A stretch of 6,506 bases of DNA from an uncultured Schwartzia sp. (GTDB lineage: Bacteria; Bacillota; Negativicutes; Selenomonadales; Selenomonadaceae): contig CAJPUA010000055.1 of assembly GCA_905373705.1 (NCBI GenBank), positions 1 to 6,506 of the forward strand, written 5' to 3'. Positions within the stretch are counted from its first letter, which is position 1. Each line of letters starts with the position of its first letter. Shown here one piece after another: positions 1 through 5,794 of this stretch. Below the pieces are notes generated by a model that made no database searches, was not told the origin of the DNA, and saw only the letters and a list, made by a program, of their open reading frames with translations. The position numbers were made by a program, and so were the translations under genes.

Positions 1-1
1 G

Positions 2-1363
2 GCGGGAGAGGCGGGAGTGCCGTTTTTCTCCATCAGCGGCTCCGATTTTGTGGAAATGTTCGTAGGCGTCGGCGCGTCGCGGGTGCGCGATCTTTTCGAT
101 CAGGCGAAAAAGAATGCCCCCTGCATTGTGTTTATTGACGAGATCGATGCTGTCGGTCGTCAGCGCGGCGCGGGGGTCGGCGGCGGACACGACGAGCGGG
201 AGCAGACGCTTAATCAGCTTCTGGTCGAGATGGATGGGTTTGCCGCCAATGAAGGCATCATCATTATTGCGGCTACGAATCGGCCGGATATTCTTGATCC
301 GGCACTGCTCCGCCCGGGGCGCTTTGACCGGCAGATTGTGGTGGATAAACCGGACGTCCGGGGACGATTGGCGATTCTTAAAGTCCATACGAAGGGCAAA
401 CCGGTAGATAAAGACGTCGATCTCGATATTCTGGCGCGTCGGACGCCGGGCTTTACCGGCGCCGATCTCAGTAATCTCGTCAACGAGGCGGCGCTTCTCT
501 CGGCGCGGAAAAATAAGAAGACCATTACGATGGCGGCGCTGGAGGAGTCGATTGAGCGCGTCATGGCGGGGCCGGAGCGTAAATCGCGCCTCATCAGCGA
601 TAAAGAAAAACGGCTTACGGCTTATCATGAAGGCGGCCATACGCTTGTCGGCATGCTTTTGCCAAATGCCGATCCCGTGCATAAAGTCACGATAATACCG
701 CGCGGTCGGGCCGGCGGGTATACGCTGATGCTGCCAAAGGAGGATCGTTCCTATGAAACGCGGAGCGAGCTGATGGATCAGCTAAAGACACTTCTGGCAG
801 GACGGGTAGCGGAGGAAGTCGTCTTGAAAGAGATCAGCACCGGGGCGCAGAGCGATATTCAGCGGGCTTCCCGGGTCGTTCGCAGTATGATCACGCAGTA
901 CGGCATGAGCGACGTCCTGGGGCCGATTTCTTTCGGCGAAGGGGAAGGACATCAGGTCTTTCTCGGGCGGGACTTTAACCAGCAGCGTAATTATTCGGAA
1001 GAGGTTGCCAGCGAGATTGATAAGGAAGTTCGTAAGTATATTGAGGAAGCTTATGAAGCGTGCCGTAAAATCATTACTGATAATATTGACAAACTTCATC
1101 TTATCGCGCAGGCGCTTATCGAGCGAGAGACGCTTGACGCTGAGCAGTTGGAGGAGCTGATGACGAAGGGCGTCATTACGGAGCGTGAAGAGAAGCCGGA
1201 GAACGACGATCAAAATAACGAGCCGCCGCTTACGCCCATTCCCCTGGAGCCGTTGATTGATGCGCCGTCCGAGTCTGCGCCGGATACTGTGCCGGAGCCG
1301 GAAAGCGCGCCGGTGGGAACGCCGGAACCAAAGTTCAACATTACGCACCATACGCATCCCTGA
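2..1363 (+). CDS. ftsH: FtsH, ATP-dependent zinc metalloprotease (5' end outside window)
   Basis: FtsH is a membrane-anchored hexameric AAA+ protease that unfolds and degrades misfolded membrane proteins and short-lived regulators on the cytoplasmic side. The reading frame is open from base 2, so the GTG at 17 is an internal Val and not the start. Missing upstream are the membrane segments and Walker A, roughly 190 residues by comparison with E. coli FtsH. Numbering from base 2, visible motifs are the pore loop FVGVG (from residue 20), Walker B IVFIDEID (Asp46/Glu47), the second region of homology with arginine fingers in RPGRFDR (Arg107, Arg110), the zinc site HEGGH (bases 626-640; usual form HEAGH) and the third zinc ligand Asp in STGAQSD (bases 854-856). 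After the protease domain comes a Pro/Glu/Ser-rich, probably disordered tail of about 60 residues ending in a His-rich NITHHTHP. The hairpin just after the stop suggests it is the last gene of its transcript. Confidence 0.97.
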   Translation, partial: AGEAGVPFFSISGSDFVEMFVGVGASRVRDLFDQAKKNAPCIVFIDEIDAVGRQRGAGVGGGHDEREQTLNQLLVEMDGFAANEGIIIIAATNRPDILDPALLRPGRFDRQIVVDKPDVRGRLAILKVHTKGKPVDKDVDLDILARRTPGFTGADLSNLVNEAALLSARKNKKTITMAALEESIERVMAGPERKSRLISDKEKRLTAYHEGGHTLVGMLLPNADPVHKVTIIPRGRAGGYTLMLPKEDRSYETRSELMDQLKTLLAGRVAEEVVLKEISTGAQSDIQRASRVVRSMITQYGMSDVLGPISFGEGEGHQVFLGRDFNQQRNYSEEVASEIDKEVRKYIEEAYEACRKIITDNIDKLHLIAQALIERETLDAEQLEELMTKGVITEREEKPENDDQNNEPPLTPIPLEPLIDAPSESAPDTVPEPESAPVGTPEPKFNITHHTHP

Positions 1364-1375
1364 AAATAATGAAAG

Positions 1376-1406
1376 AACGGGCTGTCCATAAGGACAGCCC
1401 GTTTTT
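1376..1406 (+). terminator. Rho-independent terminator after ftsH, possibly bidirectional
   Basis: A perfect 10-bp G+C-rich stem (CGGGCTGTCC at 1378-1387 pairing with GGACAGCCCG at 1392-1401) has a four-base ATAA loop, and flanking A-T pairs extend it. On the plus strand it is followed by a run of five T (1402-1406), a textbook intrinsic terminator 12 bases after the ftsH stop. The convergent gene on the minus strand ends at 1440 and would read the same stem followed by a less pure T-rich stretch (TTCTTTCATTATTTTC). The hairpin may therefore serve both genes, more weakly in that direction. Confidence 0.93.
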
Positions 1407-1439
1407 GGCATAAGATGATATACGTTTCAAAGAAGGCGA

Positions 1440-3293
1440 TCATATTTGGTGACGGTAAAGACGGAAGGCGTTGATAAGGAGGATAAAAAGACCGGGGAGC
1501 GAAGCCACAGCACTCAACGCCGGAGAGAACAACGGACCGCCGAAGGCATATAGGATTCCCGTTGCCGCTGGAAGCGTCAGTAAGGGGCCGGCAAACGTCC
1601 AGATGTAATTCTGCCGGATAAAGGTCATCGCACGGCGGCTGAGATTCAGTCCGCGGGGCAGAAGCGACATCTCCGGCTGGGAAAGGAGAAATCCCGCCGC
1701 GAATTTTTCGGCGGCGTCATTTGCCAGCGCGACTGTAAGATCGGCCTGCTGCGCCATGCCTTTTTCGGTGGTGCGGTCAAACAGGGCGACGGTAAGACCA
1801 TGCGCTTGCAGAAGCTGTATTTCCTTAGCCTTTGCCGGGGCGGAGAGATCGGCGTGAACTTCACCGATGGAGAGTTCCCGGGCGAAGGTTTTAGCGGTGC
1901 GCAGGCTGTCGCCGGTCAAAAGGATCGTGCGAACGCCCAGCGCGTCAAGCTCTTTCAACATGGCGGGAATGTCCGGACGCACCTCGTCTTCAAAGGCGAT
2001 CAATCCTTTGGCGCTGTTTCCGCTGCTGATAAAAAGAACGGTTTTGCCACGCTCTTCCAGCTGATCGGATTTAGTGAGCAGAGTGGCGCTGATATAAATA
2101 TTCTCTTCTTCCAGCCAATGGCGCTTTCCCACTCGGACGGCGGAGCCGTTGATCAGGGTTTCCATACCGGCGCCGGGAATTTCGTTGGATGCGGCCAGTC
2201 GCTGAAGGCGGGCGCGGATTTTAATGGCGTAGTCGGCGATAGTCTCCGCCAGCGGGTGATAGGACTTGGCTTCGGCGGACGCGGCCAGGCCGATAAGGGT
2301 ATCGTCGGTCAGCCCTTCCCCCGCGATGTCGGTGATTTGCGGCTTGCCCCGCGTGATGAGCCCGGTTTTTCCGAGGACGACGGCGCTTACCTCAGAGGCC
2401 GTTTCCATGGCTTTCCTATCACGAATAATAAGACCGCTTTGCCGTGCCTGGCGCATAGCGCAGGAGAGGACGAGAGGTTCGGTCAGGCCTAAAGTCAGAG
2501 GGCAGGCGGCGATAAGGACGGTGAAAAAAACCGTGACGCCGACGGCGGAAGAGTCGAGCATTGTCCAGATAAGCCCGGTGGCAAAAGCCAAAATAAAGGC
2601 AAGAAGGGCGATGTGACCGGTGACTGTCGCGCTGGAACGTGGAGAAACAAAGGTTTTTTCCTCCGCTTCGGGCAGGGCGCCAAGTTTCGCGAGTTCGCTC
2701 AGGCGGTTAAAGCGGCTTTGGGCGAGAAGCATTGTCCCCCCCGCGGCAAAGGTGACAGCGATCGCGAGGGGCAGAAAATAGGTAGCCGGTCCCTGTACGA
2801 CCAGCTCGGGGTCGGTCAGGAGAAGCGCTGCGACACTGTAAAGGAAAGCAGCCGACGTACTGGAGGCGATAAGGCTGTCGGTATCCGGCGCTCCCCGAAA
2901 GAAGCGAGAGAAACCGCGCCGATAAAGGGAGAAATTGATGAGCATGACGAGCAAGGTGAAGAGCGCGTTGGCAGCAATTACGGGGCGCGCCGCCAGAGCG
3001 GGGGGAAGATGTGAGAGTAGCGCGGCGTAAGAAGGGCTGAGCGGAAAAAACGACAGCAAAAAAACGCCGCCTGAGAGTAAGGTGAGAAGGAGCGAGAGAA
3101 GAAATACCCCCGAAGAAAGACGCGCTTTATGGCGAGCCGCGGAGAAGTAGGCGGGCGTGCCGCTCTTTACCGGCGTCACGTTCGTCGGTGTCGTATCGCT
3201 GTTTGCGGCTGACGGCGCAGGAATTGTATCGCTCTCCGGCGACGACTGGGGGAAAAGCGGATCGTCGGCCGTTGGTCGTTCTTTATCAGGCAT
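1440..3293 (-). CDS. Catalytically degenerate P1B-type (CopA-like) ATPase homologue, probable pseudoenzyme
   Basis: This 617-residue membrane protein has heavy-metal ATPase architecture. Residues 1-57 are Pro/Ser/Thr-rich and replace the usual metal-binding HMA domain. Membrane segments lie near 60-86, 103-123, 140-160, 171-191, 226-246, 250-275, 562-583 and 590-610. Segment 3 reads DSLIASSTSAAFLYS, the CopA signature. The P and N domains span about 285-545 and keep the adenine-binding His346-Pro347, IPGAG (372-376) and LTGD (Asp462). Catalytic hallmarks are gone: DKTGT is GKTGL (Gly308, codon GGA at 2370-2372), GDGxND is replaced by FDRTTEKGM (505-513), and only about 35 residues lie where the actuator domain with TGE should be. 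The CPC metal site is CPL (264-266). Start ATG 3293 has AGGAGGT at 3301-3307, spaced 7 nt; a start-stop ATGTGA at 3295-3300 sits too close to that site to be used. The family call is firm. No pump activity is expected. A regulatory or ATP-sensing role is inference, and a late-stage pseudogene is the alternative, argued against by the open frame. Confidence 0.85.
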   Translation of the reverse strand: MPDKERPTADDPLFPQSSPESDTIPAPSAANSDTTPTNVTPVKSGTPAYFSAARHKARLSSGVFLLSLLLTLLSGGVFLLSFFPLSPSYAALLSHLPPALAARPVIAANALFTLLVMLINFSLYRRGFSRFFRGAPDTDSLIASSTSAAFLYSVAALLLTDPELVVQGPATYFLPLAIAVTFAAGGTMLLAQSRFNRLSELAKLGALPEAEEKTFVSPRSSATVTGHIALLAFILAFATGLIWTMLDSSAVGVTVFFTVLIAACPLTLGLTEPLVLSCAMRQARQSGLIIRDRKAMETASEVSAVVLGKTGLITRGKPQITDIAGEGLTDDTLIGLAASAEAKSYHPLAETIADYAIKIRARLQRLAASNEIPGAGMETLINGSAVRVGKRHWLEEENIYISATLLTKSDQLEERGKTVLFISSGNSAKGLIAFEDEVRPDIPAMLKELDALGVRTILLTGDSLRTAKTFARELSIGEVHADLSAPAKAKEIQLLQAHGLTVALFDRTTEKGMAQQADLTVALANDAAEKFAAGFLLSQPEMSLLPRGLNLSRRAMTFIRQNYIWTFAGPLLTLPAATGILYAFGGPLFSPALSAVASLPGLFILLINAFRLYRHQI

Positions 3294-3369
3294 GTCACAT
3301 ACCTCCTCGGTAGCGAAAGGGCGCGCTGGCGCTAAGCACGAAATGCCGAACGTCAGCTTTTATTCTCTC

Positions 3370-3399
3370 ATTATGAACTCTTGACAGGCGGCTTGTCAA
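3370..3399 (-). promoter_or_regulatory. Sigma70-type promoter for the pseudo-ATPase gene
   Basis: Read on the minus strand, TTGACA (complement of 3394-3399) is a perfect -35 box. An 18-nt spacer separates it from CATAAT (complement of 3370-3375), five of six matches to the -10 consensus. Transcription would begin near 3363, leaving a leader of about 70 nt before the ATG at 3293 with its strong ribosome binding site. The call rests on consensus match and position only. Confidence 0.65.
3381..3399. promoter_or_regulatory. Inverted repeat over the -35 region, candidate operator
   Basis: TTGACA (3381-3386) and TGTCAA (3394-3399) form perfect 6-bp arms around a 7-base centre. The right arm is also the -35 box of the minus-strand promoter. 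A dimeric repressor binding here would block that promoter. The left arm also looks like a -35 on the plus strand, but no convincing -10 follows it, so a second promoter is not called. The palindrome could be a by-product of the TTGACA consensus. Confidence 0.35.
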
Positions 3400-3476
3400 T
3401 CCATCTGCCGCCCGGCGTTTTAGAAAATCTTCGCGGCTTCGCCGAATCGACGCTTTATTAAATTTGGCGAGAAATT

Positions 3477-3506
3477 TTGTCAATTTATAAAAAAATCGTG
3501 TATAAT
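3477..3506 (+). promoter_or_regulatory. Sigma70-type promoter for the DUF4178-to-ATP-grasp operon
   Basis: TTGTCA (3477-3482) and a perfect TATAAT (3501-3506) are separated by 18 nt, with an A/T-rich stretch upstream (about 3452-3476) that could act as an UP element. Transcription would start near 3513, giving a leader of about 105 nt before ATG 3618. It is the only strong promoter-like sequence seen for the four following genes, which are closely packed. If it is right, a translation start at TTG 3477 or GTG 3498 is impossible, because both lie within or upstream of the promoter elements. Confidence 0.7.
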
Positions 3507-3515
3507 AAAAAAGCG

Positions 3516-3595
3516 TTTTGGTCGCGTTGCTCCTGTTTTTCACCGCTGCCTGGGCGGCGAGCACGGTTTGCGGCGGGATATATTATTTTTTATAA
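3516..3595 (+). other. Hydrophobic reading stretch in the operon leader (short leader ORF or frameshifted N-terminus)
   Basis: From TTG 3518 the frame reads LVALLLFFTAAWAAS, then TVCGGIYYFL, and stops at TAA 3593. This is a convincing membrane segment or signal peptide by composition. It has no ATG and no ribosome binding site. It is flanked on both sides, in the frame of the following gene, by basic stretches (YNKKAF before, YKEKQRARW after), and each junction falls in a run of T (3516-3519 and 3586-3591). It may be the remains, or a mis-sequenced form, of an N-terminal membrane anchor of the DUF4178 protein, or a leader peptide. Chance is also possible. Confidence 0.3.
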
Positions 3596-3600
3596 GGAGA
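3594..3600 (+). promoter_or_regulatory. Purine-rich ribosome-binding-like site with unusual spacing
   Basis: AAGGAGA lies 17 nt upstream of ATG 3618, much further than the 5-9 nt seen for the other genes here. No ATG, GTG or TTG falls at the normal distance. Either the site is not the true initiator for 3618, or the similarity arises because the DNA encodes Lys-Glu-Lys in a longer original protein. It overlaps the TAA (3593-3595) that ends the hydrophobic leader stretch, an arrangement compatible with translational coupling. Confidence 0.35.
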
Positions 3601-3617
3601 AGCAGCGAGCGCGCTGG

Positions 3618-4721
3618 ATGACAGAGCTTTTTACAGGCCGCCGCGCCGATGAAAAAATCCGCGGGAGAGGGGGCGTGTCGGTGGAATTTGATTGCTGGAC
3701 AGGGCTGCAAATTGAAAATAAATATTTTACGATCGTAGAAAAAATTAATTATAAGGAAAAAAATTCCAATGATCGCTGGACGGAGTACGGGCTTGTCGCT
3801 GATCCGGGGAAAGAGCGCTGGTGGCTGAGCGTCATGGACGGCGGGCTTCATTGTACGCTGTCGCGCTCCGTTTCCCGGGTGACGCCGCCGAAAGGCTATC
3901 ATCTGCACGAAAAGGGCGTGGAAGTTATCAAGGGCGTCTGGGGTGACAGCGAGGCCTCCGTGGGGGAAGAAGCGAGTTACTACGAGTACGAGAGCGCGGA
4001 TGGGAACGATACTTTTTTCCTTGAAGTATGGGCTGGCGAAAAGCGCGGCGCGGCGGGCCGGCATATCGATAAAGCGGCGATCCGGCCGCACGATACGGCG
4101 GCTTCTCTCGCCCGGGCGCAGGAACTAAAGCGGCTGCATCGGAAAAAGCGCCTGTGGCGGTACGGGATAGGCGCCCTGTGGATAGCGGTGTGCCTGTTTG
4201 TCGTTACCTGGCTCGAAGGGGATTTTTCCTGGCATGGGGTCCGACGCTTCGTAAATTTGCCGTATACAATGGAAGAGCGGCTCTCCGACGCGCCCTACTA
4301 TACGCGGGTAAAGACGACGGACGAGGGAAGCGTTCGCAGCTACGAAACGTCTTTGGATTTTGGCGCGGTTACTCTGGATCTCATCGAGGCCGTCGACGGC
4401 TGGACGAAAGATATACGGCAGGACATCCGGGGAGAGGAACGGCGCGTTATTATCTCCACGGCGGAGGAAATTTGCGCGGTTACCCAAACGCCCGAAAGAA
4501 AGACACAGATCCGGATCGGTTCGGCAAGAACGTCGGCTTCGGCGATCATAGAGGGCGGTGCTGAGCCGGCGTCGGAGGAGGAACGTTTGGCCGGACCGGC
4601 CGTTTCCACTACGGAACAAGACCTTACAGGCACCGATACTTTAAAGCGTTACGCCTCGCTGGTGCGCAGCGCGAATACCAGGGGCCGTACGGCCGTAGTT
4701 TTAGAGAAAAACAGGAGGTAA
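3618..4721 (+). CDS. DUF4178-type domain protein with a central membrane segment
   Basis: With ATG 3618 this is a 367-residue protein. Residues about 30-146 resemble the DUF4178 fold: a beta-rich domain opening with GLQIENKYFTIVEKINY, followed by WTEYGLV and a WWLSVMDGG motif. Residues about 179-199 (WRYGIGALWIAVCLFVVTW) form a membrane helix preceded by RKKR, placing the DUF4178 domain in the cytoplasm and the last 165 or so residues outside. That C-terminal part is polar and not recognised. DUF4178 proteins recur next to DUF350 proteins and polyamine or ATP-grasp enzymes, as here, but their biochemical role is unknown. The stop is 4 nt from the next ATG. The start is uncertain: GTG 3675, behind purine-rich sequence, is an alternative, and a longer form with an N-terminal anchor is possible because the frame is open up to 3477, although the promoter covers that end. 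Confidence 0.65.
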   Translation: MTELFTGRRADEKIRGRGGVSVEFDCWTGLQIENKYFTIVEKINYKEKNSNDRWTEYGLVADPGKERWWLSVMDGGLHCTLSRSVSRVTPPKGYHLHEKGVEVIKGVWGDSEASVGEEASYYEYESADGNDTFFLEVWAGEKRGAAGRHIDKAAIRPHDTAASLARAQELKRLHRKKRLWRYGIGALWIAVCLFVVTWLEGDFSWHGVRRFVNLPYTMEERLSDAPYYTRVKTTDEGSVRSYETSLDFGAVTLDLIEAVDGWTKDIRQDIRGEERRVIISTAEEICAVTQTPERKTQIRIGSARTSASAIIEGGAEPASEEERLAGPAVSTTEQDLTGTDTLKRYASLVRSANTRGRTAVVLEKNRR

Positions 4722-4725
4722 ATGT

Positions 4726-5157
4726 ATGTTCGATCTAAATGCTCTTATGATTACCGCATTTTACGCCTTCTTTGGCATTTTCTTAATGCTCGCCGCGAAT
4801 CGGATTATTGATTTCTTTATTCCCGGCGATTTCGGAGCGGAGATCAAGCGAGGGAACCGTGCCGTCGCCTGGCTCTGCGCCGGTTCGTTTATCGGTGTGG
4901 GAGAAATTTTGCGCGCCGTCATCCTTTCGCCAAATGTTGCGGGGGCGGAGATGGGCTTTGGCCCCGGCGTCGTGTCCAGTTTTATCTACGCCGCGGCTGG
5001 CATTGTGTTCTTTGTGCTGGGATTTTTCCTCGTTAACGGTTATTATCGTAAGTTTTCTCTGCCGGAGGAGATCATGAAGGGCAACACGGCGGCCGGGATT
5101 TTAGTCTTTGGCATTTTTGTCGGGCTTGCCCTCGTTATCAGCGGGGCAGTTCATTGA
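4726..5157 (+). CDS. DUF350 (YjfL-like) integral membrane protein
   Basis: This 143-residue protein has four predicted membrane helices near residues 4-29, 45-67, 82-104 and 121-142. The two halves share a motif at the start of the second and fourth helices: KRGNRAVAW with a Gly-rich helix, and MKGNTAAGI with a Gly-rich helix. This is the internal duplication typical of DUF350 proteins such as E. coli YjfL, and the length fits the family. The function is unknown; members are repeatedly encoded beside GspS-like ATP-grasp ligases and DUF4178 proteins, which is the case here. ATG 4726 is supported by AGGAGGT at 4713-4719, spaced 6 nt and overlapping the stop of the previous gene, so translation is probably coupled. 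An overlapping ATG at 4722 is in another frame and lies too close to the ribosome binding site. Confidence 0.85.
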   Translation: MFDLNALMITAFYAFFGIFLMLAANRIIDFFIPGDFGAEIKRGNRAVAWLCAGSFIGVGEILRAVILSPNVAGAEMGFGPGVVSSFIYAAAGIVFFVLGFFLVNGYYRKFSLPEEIMKGNTAAGILVFGIFVGLALVISGAVH

Positions 5158-5174
5158 GATGAAGGAGGCGGGGC

Positions 5175-5732
5175 ATGGATAATCCGGGGAGAAAGGCCGC
5201 TTATCTGGCGGCCGCGTTTGCTTCCGTGGCTGCCGTCGGCGTTTATGCGTATTGGGAAGATATTTCCTTTGAGATCTGTTCGGCCATTGCGCCGTCGCTG
5301 AATAAGGGGGAGCAGCGCCTTTCGGATGATCAGGGGCGACGGTATACTTTGCTCAATAAAGGGGACGGACAGGAAACGGCGCTCTACGACGACCATACGG
5401 CCGTCACGTTTCACCGCGACGGGGACGGGAACCTCGTCTGGGAATTTGGCACGGCGAGCCTTTTGTCGGCGATCGCTTCCGGCTATTTCGCTTTCCACGG
5501 CTTTGCTCCGCCCGGGGGATATTTGGATCCGGCGACGATGACGTACCGGATCGACGGCAAGCTGCGTCCCTTCGAAAAGGAAAAGGAGGAGGAGCGGCAG
5601 TATGCCGCCCGGTACTGGGGAGGGCGCTTTGTTCCAACGTTTAACAGGCGTTATGACTCGGAAAAGAGCAGTAAGATTGTGGGGAAACGATCGGGCTTCG
5701 GGCATGCCGGGTTTCGCACGGGAGCTTCATGA
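5175..5732 (+). CDS. Small membrane-anchored protein with Gly/Phe-rich C-terminal tail
   Basis: This 185-residue protein is not assigned to a family. Residues 7-26 (KAAYLAAAFASVAAVGVYAY) form an N-terminal membrane anchor or uncleaved signal; there is no lipobox. A polar middle follows (residues 45-90, Asp/Gly-rich), then a second moderately hydrophobic stretch (92-110), a PPGGYLDP motif (112-119), a charged helix (131-145) and a basic, flexible end with GFGHAGFRTGAS. Small exported proteins with Gly-rich ends (DUF1190, YgiB/YjfM type) occupy the same place beside GspS-like ligases in E. coli; the tail is reminiscent but the body is not recognisably similar. By context it is a candidate partner or substrate of the following ligase, which is inference. 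ATG 5175 is supported by AAGGAGG at 5162-5168, spaced 6 nt, and lies 17 nt after the DUF350 stop. Confidence 0.8.
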   Translation: MDNPGRKAAYLAAAFASVAAVGVYAYWEDISFEICSAIAPSLNKGEQRLSDDQGRRYTLLNKGDGQETALYDDHTAVTFHRDGDGNLVWEFGTASLLSAIASGYFAFHGFAPPGGYLDPATMTYRIDGKLRPFEKEKEEERQYAARYWGGRFVPTFNRRYDSEKSSKIVGKRSGFGHAGFRTGAS

Positions 5733-5794
5733 GAAAAGCTGAAATTGCATTCTTCGCAAAACTTTTGGCGAATTGCAGGGAGGCCGCAGGGTGA
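5729..5794 (+). other. 21-codon ORF linking two genes by stop/start overlaps
   Basis: ATG 5729 overlaps the stop of the previous gene (ATGA). The frame encodes 21 residues (MRKAEIAFFAKLL, then ANCREAAG) and its TGA overlaps the GTG start of the ATP-grasp gene (GTGA at 5791-5794). It could pass ribosomes from one gene to the next. Support is weak: only GGAG at 5721-5724, 4 nt away, precedes it, and a frame this short arises easily by chance. Confidence 0.2.
5753..5772 (+). repeat. Small hairpin just upstream of the ATP-grasp gene's ribosome binding site
   Basis: TTCGCAAAA (5753-5761) can pair with TTTTGGCGAA (5763-5772) with one bulged G and a very small loop. It lies four bases upstream of the AGGGAGG at 5777-5783. 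It is flanked by a direct repeat of AATTGCA (5743-5749 and 5771-5777). It has no T run at its 3' side and is therefore not an intrinsic terminator; it might tune translation or mRNA stability between the two genes. Confidence 0.3.

Noticed and set aside
17..1363. GTG 17 as the start of a complete short protease gene
   Set aside because: The frame is open to the window edge and upstream residues (AGEAG) match FtsH just after Walker A. The GTG is an internal Val codon.
782..1411. 209-codon minus-strand frame opposite ftsH
   Set aside because: It runs antisense to conserved FtsH sequence and through the terminator hairpin. The protein is Arg/Leu-rich without motifs.
1800..2492. 230-codon plus-strand frame opposite the P-type ATPase homologue
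   Set aside because: It is antisense to a clearly homologous coding region, has no recognisable motifs, and its composition is what a G+C-rich opposite strand produces.
3477..3617. TTG 3477 as the start of the DUF4178 gene
   Set aside because: The TTG is the -35 box of a strong promoter whose TATAAT lies 18 nt further on, so it would not be in the mRNA. The first 47 residues also look unlike a real N-terminus except for fragments.
3540..4091. 183-codon minus-strand frame opposite the DUF4178 gene
   Set aside because: It has no ribosome binding site or family signal, and the plus-strand gene has domain and operon support.
4683..4697. GGCCGTACGGCC palindrome overlapping TACGGCCGTA near the end of the DUF4178 gene
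   Set aside because: It is short, lies within coding sequence and has no T run. It could pair in mRNA but gives no basis for a terminator or operator call.
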